From positions 1 to 64,000 of the forward strand of contig NZ_JBPODZ010000005.1 of assembly GCF_052060015.1 (NCBI RefSeq): 64,000 nucleotides of DNA, given 5' to 3'. The notes beneath the pieces are model-generated. The model was not told where the DNA came from. It did not search any database and saw nothing but the letters and a program-made list of their open reading frames with translations. Positions 7,140 to 14,615 of the stretch are shown here, piece after piece. This DNA comes from Arhodomonas sp052060015. GTDB taxonomy: Bacteria > Pseudomonadota > Gammaproteobacteria > Nitrococcales > Nitrococcaceae. The stretch's first letter is position 1. Every line of letters starts with the position of its first letter. A program made the translations under genes and the position numbers.

Positions 7140-7511
7140 ATGATGCAGCAGGTATTGGATGTGGACGTCCTCGGCATTCGCCGGGTCCATGTCGACGGCA
7201 ACACCTACACCAAGCTCTATCTCGCCGAGCGCGTCGATGATGGCGACGTCAAAGGCGTCATCCCCATGACCATGCCGGCGGACCCCAAGCTCGTCGACCA
7301 GCTCGACGCCACCCAGCTCCCGCGCCAGCACAAGCTCCGGGTCCGTCTCCAGATGGCCGGCGGGGGCAAGACCGGGATGTTCGCCCTGGAGGTCCTGCCC
7401 GACGATGCCGCCGGCAATGGCGGTGGGCGCAGTGGCGGCACCGCCAGTGCCGCGGCCGGCAGTGGTGCTAGCGCCTCCGCCGAGGCCCCGGCCTCCCGGA
7501 AGGGGGCGTAA
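7140..7511 (+). CDS. Putative phage single-stranded DNA-binding protein (gpV-like)
   Basis: This 123-aa protein has an N-terminal part of about 85 residues suited to a small beta-barrel (alternating hydrophobic strands, VLDVDVLGIRRVHVDGNTYT) and a flexible Gly/Ser/Ala tail, the layout of ssDNA-binding proteins. Its place, directly ahead of the small coat genes, is where filamentous phages encode the protein that coats the viral strand before export. AAGGAG lies 10 bases ahead of ATG 7140; a second ATG follows at once. I recognise it by position and layout rather than by a firm motif. Confidence 0.6.
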   Translation: MMQQVLDVDVLGIRRVHVDGNTYTKLYLAERVDDGDVKGVIPMTMPADPKLVDQLDATQLPRQHKLRVRLQMAGGGKTGMFALEVLPDDAAGNGGGRSGGTASAAAGSGASASAEAPASRKGA

Positions 7512-7517
7512 TCCCCC

Positions 7518-7727
7518 ATGGCCGTACTCCTCACCTGCAGCGAGGACTGGCAGATCGACGCCCAAGGGGCGCCGGTGTGCCCCGGAACCGCTGCCGTGGT
7601 CGAGGAGACGGCCTACCAGGCATGGCCGGGGATCACCTACGACCAGGCGAATCAGCTGATTGCGGCGGCGCTGTTCGTCCTGGCCCTGGCCTTCATCGTC
7701 CGCCGCGTTCTGCGACTGCTCAGCTAA
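7518..7727 (+). CDS. Small inovirus membrane/minor coat protein
   Basis: This 69-aa protein has two Cys near the N-terminal half (LLTCSEDW, APVCPGT) and one C-terminal transmembrane helix (NQLIAAALFVLALAFIV) ending in basic residues (RRVLRLLS). Filamentous phages encode such short membrane-anchored proteins just before the major coat gene (minor coat or assembly roles, gpVII/gpIX type). It is 6 bp after the ssDNA-binding candidate and 13 bp before the major coat gene. Confidence 0.7.
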   Translation: MAVLLTCSEDWQIDAQGAPVCPGTAAVVEETAYQAWPGITYDQANQLIAAALFVLALAFIVRRVLRLLS

Positions 7728-7740
7728 GGGAGGAAACCCC

Positions 7741-7974
7741 ATGCAGCTCACCGACACCATCAAGCGCCATGCCGCCCGCACCGGGGCGGCGATGACCACC
7801 GCCCTGGCCTCCGGTGCGGCCATGGCCGAGTCCTCGGGTATCGACGTCTCCGAGGCCACCAACGCCATCAGCTCCGATGGCGCCTCGGCGATCTCCGCGG
7901 TCGGCGGCGCCATCATCGGCCTCGCCGGCCTGGCGGTCGTCTACAAGTGGGTCAAGGGCGCGATCTTCTCCTAA
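7741..7974 (+). CDS. Inovirus major coat protein (gpVIII-like)
   Basis: This 77-aa precursor has a signal peptide ending AMA before ESSGIDVSEATNAI, leaving a mature coat of about 50 residues: an acidic, amphipathic N-terminus, one membrane helix (AISAVGGAIIGLAGLAVVY) and a short Lys-containing end (KWVKGAIFS) that would face the DNA. This is the layout of filamentous phage major coat proteins. A strong GGGAGGAAA precedes ATG 7741; the longer frame from 7660 lies inside the previous gene. A terminator hairpin follows, as after gene VIII of M13. Confidence 0.92.
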   Translation: MQLTDTIKRHAARTGAAMTTALASGAAMAESSGIDVSEATNAISSDGASAISAVGGAIIGLAGLAVVYKWVKGAIFS

Positions 7975-8002
7975 TCGCGCCCTCTGGCCTCTCTCCCCCG
8001 GC

Positions 8003-8028
8003 AAGGGGCGGGCACCGCCCCGCCCCTT
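8003..8028 (+). terminator. Intrinsic terminator after the major coat gene
   Basis: AAGGGGCGGG (8003-8012) pairs with CCCGCCCCTT (8019-8028) around a 6-base loop, followed by a T-rich tail (TTTCTTC). A strong terminator directly after gpVIII lets the coat be made in large excess over the downstream minor proteins, as in M13. Confidence 0.85.
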
Positions 8029-8050
8029 TCTTCATGCAGGGAGGAAAGCA

Positions 8051-8128
8051 ATGCCCACCGATCCGCTGCCCTGGCTCTACATCGCCGTCGTCCTTTCGGC
8101 CGCCTACTTGATGGTCGGGGGGAGCTGA
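8051..8128 (+). CDS. Very small inovirus membrane protein (25 aa)
   Basis: MPTDPLPWLYIAVVLSAAYL followed by MVGGS is a 25-residue single-helix membrane protein. A strong GGGAGGAAAGCA precedes the ATG, and its stop overlaps the ATG of the adsorption-protein gene by one base. Filamentous phages carry 25-35-residue gpVII/gpIX minor coat proteins near here; this is a good candidate. Confidence 0.75.
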   Translation: MPTDPLPWLYIAVVLSAAYLMVGGS

Positions 8129-9672
8129 TGGGGCGTGCCAGTTGGGTGCTCGTCGTGATGCTCGCCGCACCGGCGAGCGCGTTCGCGATCAGCATGGAGG
8201 GCCTGGAGGAGGCAAACCTGGGGGGTGCCGGTTGGTACAACTGGACCGACGACCAGGGGCAGTGGGAACAGGCCTTCAACAACTGCTACGCCGATCCGCT
8301 CAGGTTCGGCTGCACCGATGAGAAGACCATCCATCCCGGCGGCTATGACGCCTACCGGTTCGTGGAGTGGTGGTCGTGCGCGGAGGGCGAAGGCCAGGTC
8401 ATGGATAACGGTACGGGCTATTGCCGCACCGAATGCCCCACCGACTACGAAACCAGCTTTTCGTTTCCAAATGCCTCTAGCCTTGCCGAGGTGCCCGAAA
8501 GCATTTGCTATCGCGGCTGCCAGCTCAGTGAAACCTTTGCGGCGGGTAACCAGGACGTCGGCTATTCGGCCAGTTACGTCTCGACCGGTGAGACCTGCCT
8601 GTATGAGGACGAGCAGCCCGAAATGGAGGAGGAGGAAGAGCCGCCGCCGGAGGATGACGACGACGGCCAGGACGATTCGAATAGCGATGACGACTCGGGC
8701 TCTGACGACGACTCCGGCTCGGACGATGATTCCGGTTCCGACGATGACTCGGGTTCCGGTGGCGGAGGCGGCGGAGGTGGTGGTGGTGACTCCGGCAGTG
8801 GTGACGGGGATTCCGGCGACGGCGGTGGAGGCGATGACGATTCCGGCTCCGGGGATGACTCCGAGGGCGGCGACGACAGCAGTGGCGGCGACGGTGACTC
8901 GGACCCCGATGGCGGTGGCACCGGCGGCGGTGGTGGCGATGGCGATGACTCCTCCGGCGGAGACGACTCCACCGGCGGCGAGGACGACGACAACAACGAT
9001 GACGACTCCAATAACGACGATGATTCGAACAACGACGACGACTCCAACGACGACAGCAACCAGGACGGCGATGACCAGGAGGGCGGAGACGACGACACCG
9101 GCGGGGATGATGAATCCGGGGGCGATGACGACTCCGGCGGGGACGATGACAGCTCCGGCGGCGATGACGACTCCGGCGGCGGCGGTGGTGGCGACGGTGA
9201 CGAGGGCGATGGCGAGGGGGAATGTGACCCGGCCACCGAGGAATGCGACGAGGGCGGCAATGAGTACGGGGAGGGTTCCTGCGAGAGTGCGCCGAGCTGC
9301 GACGGCGACCCCATCCTCTGCGCCATCGCCCACGAGCAATGGAAACAGCGCTGCGCCGCCGAGGAATGGCGCGAGGACCTGGAGGGCTCGGAGGAGTACA
9401 ACAACCAGGACTCGCTGCTCGATGACTCCGAGGCCAACGCTCCCAATACCAAGGAGATCGATCTAAGCCAGGAAGTCGACCTCGATGCGTCCGGCTTCGA
9501 GCTCTCCGAGGCCTGCCCGGCCCCGCACACCGTCTCGCTGGGGCTACCGGGTATCGAGAGCTTCACCATCGAATACGATCCGTTCTGCGAGCTCGCCGAC
9601 CTGATCCGGCCCCTGCTGCTCGCGTTCGCCTACTTCTTCGCGTCCGTCATCGTGCTTCGGGGGGTGAGCTAA
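8128..9672 (+). CDS. Inovirus adsorption protein (gpIII-like) with Asp/Ser/Gly-rich linker
   Basis: This 514-aa protein has a signal peptide (MGRASWVLVVMLAAPASAFA), a Cys-containing N-terminal domain to about residue 165 that should bind the host receptor, a very long low-complexity linker of Asp, Ser and Gly (about 165-370), a second Cys-rich domain, and one C-terminal membrane helix (LIRPLLLAFAYFFASVIVL) that anchors it in the virion tip. This is the gpIII plan. The linker is strikingly acidic compared with the Gly/Ser linkers of M13. The domain order and operon position make the call firm although receptor domains are poorly conserved. Confidence 0.88.
   Translation: MGRASWVLVVMLAAPASAFAISMEGLEEANLGGAGWYNWTDDQGQWEQAFNNCYADPLRFGCTDEKTIHPGGYDAYRFVEWWSCAEGEGQVMDNGTGYCRTECPTDYETSFSFPNASSLAEVPESICYRGCQLSETFAAGNQDVGYSASYVSTGETCLYEDEQPEMEEEEEPPPEDDDDGQDDSNSDDDSGSDDDSGSDDDSGSDDDSGSGGGGGGGGGGDSGSGDGDSGDGGGGDDDSGSGDDSEGGDDSSGGDGDSDPDGGGTGGGGGDGDDSSGGDDSTGGEDDDNNDDDSNNDDDSNNDDDSNDDSNQDGDDQEGGDDDTGGDDESGGDDDSGGDDDSSGGDDDSGGGGGGDGDEGDGEGECDPATEECDEGGNEYGEGSCESAPSCDGDPILCAIAHEQWKQRCAAEEWREDLEGSEEYNNQDSLLDDSEANAPNTKEIDLSQEVDLDASGFELSEACPAPHTVSLGLPGIESFTIEYDPFCELADLIRPLLLAFAYFFASVIVLRGVS
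8623..9231 (+). repeat. Low-complexity Asp/Ser/Gly coding repeat in gpIII
   Basis: Many short units of GAC/GAT, TCC/TCG and GGC codons (such as DDDSGS, repeated in tandem near 8690-8760, and NNDDDSN near 8990-9050) fill about 600 bp. They encode the flexible linker and are prone to slippage. Confidence 0.85.
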
Positions 9673-9977
9673 TGCCCGCGATCCTCGCACCCATCGCCGT
9701 GTTCCTCGCCGGCATCGCCGGCAGCCTCGTCGCCCGCGTGCTCACCGCACTCGGCCTGGGGCTCGTGACCTACGTCGGCGCGAGCGCCGCCGTCGAACAG
9801 CTGAAGGGCCAGATCTCGGGCGCCTTCGGCAACCTCGGCGCCAACACCGTGGCCATCGTCGGGCGCCTCGGCGTCGACGAGGCCATGACCATCATCCTCT
9901 CCGCCTGGGTCGCCACCCTGGCGGTGCAGGGCATCACCGGCGGGGCCAAGCACATCGCCCCGGTCAAGGGAGGGTAA
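9672..9977 (+). CDS. Inovirus minor coat protein gpVI-like (DUF2523)
   Basis: This 101-aa protein has two or three membrane helices, starting PAILAPIAVFLAGIAGSLVA, with a middle region LKGQISGAFGNLGANTVAIV and a second hydrophobic stretch. It matches the DUF2523 pattern found between the adsorption protein and Zot in Pf-like phages. It caps the virion end with gpIII and helps release it from the membrane. Its ATG overlaps the gpIII stop by one base. Confidence 0.85.
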   Translation: MPAILAPIAVFLAGIAGSLVARVLTALGLGLVTYVGASAAVEQLKGQISGAFGNLGANTVAIVGRLGVDEAMTIILSAWVATLAVQGITGGAKHIAPVKGG

Positions 9978-9980
9978 CCC

Positions 9981-11198
9981 ATGCTCACCCTGGTCACCGG
10001 CACCCCCGGCGCGGGCAAGTCGCTGTATGTGATTCACACCCTCCAGGAGGTCACCGAGCGGCCGGTCTATTATCACGGTATCGAGGACCTGAAGCTCCCG
10101 TGGTATCCGCTCGAGGAACCGCGCAACTGGCCCGAGGAGGTCCCGGACGGGGCCATCGTCGTCCTCGATGAGGTGCAGCAGTACTTCGGCCCCCGGGGCC
10201 CGCAGCAGAAGGTCCCCGAAGGCGTCGCCGCCCTGGAGACCCACCGCCACCGGGGCATTGATCTGTACTTCATCACCCAGCACCCCAACCTCCTGGACCA
10301 CCACGCCCGGCGCCTGGTCGGCGAACACGTGCACCTGAAGCGCAACTTCGGTGCGCCGTTTGCCACGCTCTACCACGGCAACGAGGTCATGGACCCCAAG
10401 GACCGCGGCGAGCTCGCCAAGGCGCAGAAGACCCAGTGGCGCTATCCCAAGAAGACCTTTTACCTGTACAAATCCGCCGAGGTCCACACCCACCGGTTCC
10501 GCCTGCCGAAGAAGCTCCTGTGGGCCATCCCCGCCCTGGCGGCGGTGGTGGGTGGTGCCTGGTACGGCTATCAAACCCTGTGGGGCGAGGATGGCATCGC
10601 CGGGGGTTCGGGGACCGATCCGGCCCCCACCGCCCCAGCGGAACCCGCACCGGGCCAGGCCCCGGCGCCGGAGCAATACGCCGGCACCGAACGCCGCCCG
10701 GCCCCGCGCCCGCAACCGGTGGACTGGCGCGAGCGCATGACCCCCGAGGTCCCGGGCCTGCCGTGGACCGCGCCGCTCTACGCCGAGGCGGCCAAGCCGA
10801 AGACCGTCCCCCGCATTAAGGCCTGTGTCGCGAGCGAGGACCGCTGCACCTGCTACACCCAGCAGGCCACGCGCATCAGCGGCGTCGATGACGCCACCTG
10901 CCGGCGCATCGTCGAGCATGGCTACTTCGACTTCATGCGCGACCCCGAAGGCAACGACCGCGAGCGCCAGCAGGCCGGCCGCGAACGCCTGCGCGAGCGC
11001 CTGGCGAGCTACCGCCGTGTGCGTGCTCTCCAGGAGCAGACCCGGCGCATCCGTGCCGGCGACTACGACGGTACCAACGTCCCCACTGGCGGCGGCGTCG
11101 GCCCGGCGGCCAGTCCCTCGGCGGGCGAGGGCTGGGAGAACGCCGAGCGCGGCGAGCCCGTGCGGGCCCGGCCCCACGGTGTGGAGATCACCGAATGA
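9981..11198 (+). CDS. zot: Zot-family phage assembly ATPase (gpI)
   Basis: This 405-aa inner-membrane motor drives export of the filament. It has Walker A GTPGAGKS at residues 7-14, Walker B AIVVLDEVQ near residue 60, and a 'TQHPNLLD' segment near 100 typical of Zot. A single membrane helix (LLWAIPALAAVVGGAWYG) lies near residue 180, followed by a periplasmic Pro/Ala-rich region and a Cys-containing C-terminal domain (ACVASEDRCTCYTQQ). It starts 3 bp after the DUF2523 gene and overlaps the TraX-like gene by 4 bp. Confidence 0.95.
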   Translation: MLTLVTGTPGAGKSLYVIHTLQEVTERPVYYHGIEDLKLPWYPLEEPRNWPEEVPDGAIVVLDEVQQYFGPRGPQQKVPEGVAALETHRHRGIDLYFITQHPNLLDHHARRLVGEHVHLKRNFGAPFATLYHGNEVMDPKDRGELAKAQKTQWRYPKKTFYLYKSAEVHTHRFRLPKKLLWAIPALAAVVGGAWYGYQTLWGEDGIAGGSGTDPAPTAPAEPAPGQAPAPEQYAGTERRPAPRPQPVDWRERMTPEVPGLPWTAPLYAEAAKPKTVPRIKACVASEDRCTCYTQQATRISGVDDATCRRIVEHGYFDFMRDPEGNDRERQQAGRERLRERLASYRRVRALQEQTRRIRAGDYDGTNVPTGGGVGPAASPSAGEGWENAERGEPVRARPHGVEITE

Positions 11199-12040
11199 CT
11201 GCCCGCACCGCCTGGCTCGATGGCCTGCGCGGCGCCGCGCTCGTGCTCATGGTCGTCGACCACCTGGCGGTCTTCGGGTATCTCCCCGACGAGCTCCGCG
11301 CCGTCACCCGCCTGGCCCTGCCGGGCTTCATGTTCGTTGCCGGCTGGCTCTGGCGCCCGGGCCTTCGCCCCCGGCTGCTGGAGGTCATCGTGGCGGCGGC
11401 GGCGAGCTGGGGACTGTGGTTCCTGGTGGCCGGCCCGATGGTCCCGGTCCTGGTGGTCTTCTGCCTCACCTACCCCCTACTCGGCCTCGCCCGCCGGGCG
11501 CCGGTCACCGCCCTGGCCGTCTCCGTCCTCCAGCTCTCGGCCTGGCCGATCCCCTGGGCGGGCTACCAGCCCGGCGCCGTGCTCGCCTTCCTGGTGCTCG
11601 GCCAGCTCGCCTGCGTCCACGGCCTCGGCGAATGGCAGGGCCTGGGCCAGCGCCTCGCCTGGCTCGCCCCGGCGGGGCGCTGGCCGCTGACCCTCTACCT
11701 CGGCCACCTGGCGGTGCTGGTGGCCCTGCACGGGGCGAGTACCGCAACCCCGCCCGCCAGCGGAAACGCCACAGCGGCCACCGCACCCGCTGCCAGCGCG
11801 GCCGCGCTCGTCCCCGTAGTCCACAGGCCGAGGGGTCCCTCGATAGACCCCGTGGCCTGTGGACCCACGGGGGCGAGCCTCGAGCTCTGGCCCTACCGGC
11901 CAGCCCAACGGCACCCCATCGGGGCCCGAATCCCGGCCCGGGCGCCACCCGCGCCCGCCCCGCCCGGCGGCGAAGCGGCGCAGGCGCGCAGCGCCGCGCC
12001 GCTCGCCGCCGGCGCGCCTTGCGCGCAGACGTACCTGTAG
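11195..12040 (+). CDS. TraX/DUF1624-like membrane acetyltransferase carried by the phage
   Basis: The first 190 residues have about six to seven membrane helices and the marks of acetyl-transferring membrane proteins (TraX, heparan-glucosaminide acetyltransferase/DUF1624): WLDGLRGAALVLMVVDHLAV at the N-terminus, GFMFVAGWLW, and GRWPLTLYLGHLAVLVAL near residue 175. TraX acetylates F pilin. The last 90 residues are low in complexity and read through a strongly structured DNA stretch (11820-12010), so the true functional end may be earlier. The ATG overlaps the zot stop by 4 bp. Acetylation of host pilin or of phage coat is a reasonable guess, not shown. Confidence 0.7.
   Translation: MTARTAWLDGLRGAALVLMVVDHLAVFGYLPDELRAVTRLALPGFMFVAGWLWRPGLRPRLLEVIVAAAASWGLWFLVAGPMVPVLVVFCLTYPLLGLARRAPVTALAVSVLQLSAWPIPWAGYQPGAVLAFLVLGQLACVHGLGEWQGLGQRLAWLAPAGRWPLTLYLGHLAVLVALHGASTATPPASGNATAATAPAASAAALVPVVHRPRGPSIDPVACGPTGASLELWPYRPAQRHPIGARIPARAPPAPAPPGGEAAQARSAAPLAAGAPCAQTYL
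11820..11863. promoter_or_regulatory. Long hairpin, candidate phage origin or packaging signal
   Basis: TCCACAGGCC (11820-11829) pairs perfectly with GGCCTGTGGA (11854-11863); inside, GGGGTC (11832-11837) pairs with GACCCC (11846-11851) around an 8-base loop. No T tail follows. In filamentous phages the structured region before the replication initiator holds the origin and packaging hairpins, and this is the strongest hairpin there. Confidence 0.65.
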
Positions 12041-12054
12041 CACGTCTTAAGACG
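11966..12054. promoter_or_regulatory. Second structured segment before the replication gene
   Basis: An imperfect GC-rich stem pairs GGCGGCGA (11966-11973) with TCGCCGCC (12003-12010), and GCGGCGC (11975-11981) with GCGCCGC (11991-11997). A perfect palindrome CGTCTTAAGACG follows at 12043-12054. With the 11820 hairpin this makes the region just upstream of the initiator the best place for the phage replication origin. Confidence 0.5.
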
Positions 12055-12107
12055 CACAGACCGGACCGGACGAAAGAACACAATGCGCCACAAAAGGAGC
12101 ACGGCAG

Positions 12108-13352
12108 ATGGCGAAGAAGTTTGCGGAACGGGTTAGCTTCGCATCCTTGATGGATGGCACCACCGACCCCCATGGCCGGGAATTCCTCATGCCCGACCGT
12201 CCGGTGGACCTCTCCGGGGTACGTATCCTCCATGTGGGGGTCGATACCATCCGCCAGCTCTACCACGGCCGCGTGAAGGTCGAATCGATCGGCCGCATCC
12301 ATGCCGGGGCCCGCTTCGAGTCCAGCGACATCGTCCAATGGGCCGACCGGGAATGGCTCGTTGCCGGCGGCGGTCGAAGCGGCTACCGCTATCGCCTGCA
12401 GAACAACGAACTCGGCCTCATCGTCCTCCTGGGCAGTCGCTACAAGAACCTCCGTGACGCCGGCTCGCATCTCAAGATCGAGTGTTCCCCGCACTTCCTC
12501 AAAGACCAGGGTCCCGAGCAGGTGCAACGCCTCCTCGACGAGCTCGCGGCTACCCTCCTGGAGGAACCGACGCCCCACAGCTGCGCCGTCCACCTCGCCG
12601 TCGACGTCCAGGGCTGGAAACCGCCCAAGGACCTGGAAGAACGCCTCAAGACCAAGGCCCGGCGGAAGGTGGAGCACACCGGCATTGACCGCCTGGAGCT
12701 CGTCGGCGGTGAGACCTGCCAACGCTACGGCGGCGGCCAGTCCTACCTATTCGGCGGCGCCAACTCCGTACAGTTCGCCCTCTACCGCAAGGACCTGGAA
12801 GCCTACGCCCGCGACAAGCTCGACTATTGGGAAGGCGTATGGGCCGAGGCGCCCGAAAGGGGGCTGGATGACCGGGGCCACGACCCCGACAAGGCGGTAT
12901 GGCGGCTGGAATGGCGCTTCCACCACAGCGTCGTCCAGCAGATCCAGACCGAGCAGGGCCAGGGCTTCGAGAGCTACCAGGCCATCGCCCCGTACCTCAC
13001 CAGCCTCTATCAATACGGTCTCAACCTCTTTCGCCTCGACTACTCGTGCAGCTACATCGACCCGTTTTGGCAGTTGCTCACCGAGGACATCACCATTGCG
13101 GCCGAACAGGAAATGCTCACCGTCTGCCGCGTCTACAAGACCCCCGGACGGGGCAACGAAAAGAACCTGGCCCTCGCCCTGGGCAACATGCTCAGCCTCT
13201 ACGCCCGCAAGGGCTACAAGGCCCACCGCGTCATTGCCCACCTGCGCCGTGCGGGCTTCTGGCAAGACCTCTGCGCCTACTGGCGCCAGCGAGACCTCGA
13301 CCCCCAACAGGTCATCGAACACGGCCTGGCGGTGCGAAGACTCGCCACCTGA
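12108..13352 (+). CDS. Inovirus replication initiation protein (Pf-type)
   Basis: This 414-aa protein has the features of the Pf-phage initiator that precedes the integrase: VQFALYRKDLEAYAR, then VWRLEWRFHHSVVQQI in the middle and a helical C-terminal half. It should nick the viral origin and start rolling-circle replication. Catalytic residues cannot be assigned with certainty; a Tyr-rich region (YGLNLFRLDYSCSYID) is present near residue 305. AAAAGGAG lies ahead of ATG 12108. It lies directly after the structured candidate origin and 4 bp before the integrase gene, an order typical of Pf phages. Confidence 0.8.
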   Translation: MAKKFAERVSFASLMDGTTDPHGREFLMPDRPVDLSGVRILHVGVDTIRQLYHGRVKVESIGRIHAGARFESSDIVQWADREWLVAGGGRSGYRYRLQNNELGLIVLLGSRYKNLRDAGSHLKIECSPHFLKDQGPEQVQRLLDELAATLLEEPTPHSCAVHLAVDVQGWKPPKDLEERLKTKARRKVEHTGIDRLELVGGETCQRYGGGQSYLFGGANSVQFALYRKDLEAYARDKLDYWEGVWAEAPERGLDDRGHDPDKAVWRLEWRFHHSVVQQIQTEQGQGFESYQAIAPYLTSLYQYGLNLFRLDYSCSYIDPFWQLLTEDITIAAEQEMLTVCRVYKTPGRGNEKNLALALGNMLSLYARKGYKAHRVIAHLRRAGFWQDLCAYWRQRDLDPQQVIEHGLAVRRLAT

Positions 13353-13356
13353 GCCT

Positions 13357-14355
13357 ATGGCCATCAAGAAGACGAAAACGGGTTGGCAAGCGGATATCCG
13401 CCCTGGTGGTGGCCGTGGTCGTCGGATCCGTAAGACCTTCCGGACCAAAGGCGAGGCGAAGCGGTTCATTGCCTGGATCGAGACCGAGCATATCCAGGGA
13501 CGCGAATGGAATCCGGGTCAGCAGGATAACCGGCGGCTCCTGGAGCTCGTGGCCTCCTGGTATCACCTGCATGGTCGCGAACTACAGGACAGCAAGGGTC
13601 GTCGGCGCAAGCTTGAGTGCATCGCGATCGAGCTGGGCAACCCCATCGCCCGCCACGTCACGGCCGAAGACTTTACCCGGTACCGTGCGCGGCGCCTCGA
13701 ATCGGGCGTTACGGCCTCAACGGTCAACCATGAACACGCCTACCTCCGTGGCATGTTCAACGAACTCCGCCGCTTGGGCGACTGGAAGGGCGACAATCCC
13801 GTAGCCGGGATCCGCCAGATCCGGGTACGCGAACGCGAGCTGACCTACCTGACCAGTTCCGAGATTCAGGCGCTCTTGGTGGAGCTCCGGAAGGCCGACC
13901 GCCTTGACGCATACCACGTGGCACGAATCTGCCTCGCCACCGGGGCACGATGGTCAGAGGCCGAGACCCTGGAGGCCGACCAGGTGAAGGCCGACCGCAT
14001 CGTTTTTGTGCGCACCAAAGGCGGCCGCGTGCGGACTGTGCCGGTGGACCCTGAGCTCCTGGAGGAAGTGAAGACTACAAACGAAGGCCGGCTATTCAGG
14101 TCCTGTTACTACACGTTCCGCGGCGCCGTGAAGCGTGCTGGCCTGGAGCTTCCCCGCGGCCAGCTGGCCCATGTGCTTCGCCACACCTTCGCCAGCCACT
14201 TCATCATGAACGGTGGCAACCTGCTGACCCTGCAACGGATCCTCGGCCATACCGACATTCACATGACCATGCGCTATGCCCACCTGGCACCGGATCACCT
14301 GACCGAAGCGCGGGAGTTCAACCCGCTGTGTCACGGTGTCCAGGGCGTGTCCTAG
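13357..14355 (+). CDS. int: Phage tyrosine integrase
   Basis: This 332-aa tyrosine recombinase has catalytic residues Arg198 (TGARWSEA), Lys221 (TKGGRVR), His272-x-x-Arg275 (HVLRHTF), His298 and Tyr307 (MTMRYAH), all in the expected order. The N-terminal 60 residues are a small arm-binding domain (KTKTGWQADIRPGGGRGRRI). I set the start at ATG 13357, 4 bp after the initiator stop; the much longer frame upstream is only the initiator gene read in another phase. It ends 93 bp before the right att, and the integrase pairs with the excisionase-like gene at 5805 for integration and excision at the tRNA. Confidence 0.95.
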   Translation: MAIKKTKTGWQADIRPGGGRGRRIRKTFRTKGEAKRFIAWIETEHIQGREWNPGQQDNRRLLELVASWYHLHGRELQDSKGRRRKLECIAIELGNPIARHVTAEDFTRYRARRLESGVTASTVNHEHAYLRGMFNELRRLGDWKGDNPVAGIRQIRVRERELTYLTSSEIQALLVELRKADRLDAYHVARICLATGARWSEAETLEADQVKADRIVFVRTKGGRVRTVPVDPELLEEVKTTNEGRLFRSCYYTFRGAVKRAGLELPRGQLAHVLRHTFASHFIMNGGNLLTLQRILGHTDIHMTMRYAHLAPDHLTEAREFNPLCHGVQGVS

Positions 14356-14369
14356 CATCCAGCCACAAC

Positions 14370-14437
14370 AGTGGCGCCAAGTGGCGCATCGAGACCGTAA
14401 CGCACTGATTCACCGCAGATAGTGGGCGACTGTGGCC
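14370..14437. repeat. AGTGG-core repeats beside the right att
   Basis: AGTGGCGC occurs at 14370-14377 and 14380-14387, and AGTGGGC / TGTGGCC begin at 14421 and 14431, each pair 10 bp apart. They lie between the integrase stop and the att copy, and share the AGTGG core with the inverted repeats inside the left att. They are candidates for integrase arm sites. Confidence 0.45.
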
Positions 14438-14448
14438 CCTGGGGCCGC

Positions 14449-14494
14449 TCTCATAATCCCTTGGTCGCTGGTTCGAATCCAGCCGGGCCCACCA
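14449..14494 (+). repeat. Attachment-site copy 2: tRNA (CAU) 3' fragment
   Basis: These 46 bp are identical to 2673-2718 and mark the right end of the inovirus. The bases before (CGC) and after (AGCC) differ from the first copy, which fixes the repeat limits. No 5' tRNA half is present here either. Confidence 0.9.
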
Positions 14495-14615
14495 AGCCAT
14501 GCCCAGGAAATGGCCACATTGTGGCCACCGAACCGAAGGGCACTGAACCATCACAGCGCCCAACACCGTCCCTTTTGCGCCGGCGCTGGGCCTGATTGCA
14601 GGCGCCGAGCCTCCT

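Larger units (their letters stand above)
2673..14494 (+). mobile_element. Integrated Pf-like filamentous phage (inovirus) with cargo, element B
   Basis: An approximately 11.8-kb element is bounded by identical 46-bp tRNA-derived repeats. The order is cargo (2.9-5.3 kb), repressor, excisionase-like gene, early genes, ssDNA-binding candidate, small coat proteins, adsorption protein, DUF2523 protein, Zot, TraX-like gene, structured non-coding sequence, replication initiator, integrase. This matches the Pf phages of Pseudomonas, where repressor and integrase lie at opposite ends. All expected genes appear intact, so it may be active. Confidence 0.9.

Noticed and set aside
8623..9231. Possible CRISPR-like repeat array
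   Set aside because: The repeats are short codon-level units within a coding frame, with no constant repeat and unique spacer pattern.
8104..9339. 411-aa Val/Ala-rich minus-strand frame
   Set aside because: It is the complement of the Asp/Ser/Gly repeat of the adsorption protein and has no independent gene features.
9669..11177. 502-aa minus-strand frame opposite zot
   Set aside because: Zot has clear Walker motifs and fits the phage operon; the opposite frame is a GC-rich shadow.
12301..13356. N-terminal extension of the integrase to a 684-aa protein
   Set aside because: This part is the replication-initiator gene read out of phase (Ser/Thr/Arg-rich); the real start is ATG 13357.
2673..14494. 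XerCD/dif-type integration of the inovirus
   Set aside because: The element encodes its own complete tyrosine integrase and is bounded by tRNA-derived repeats, not a dif-like site.
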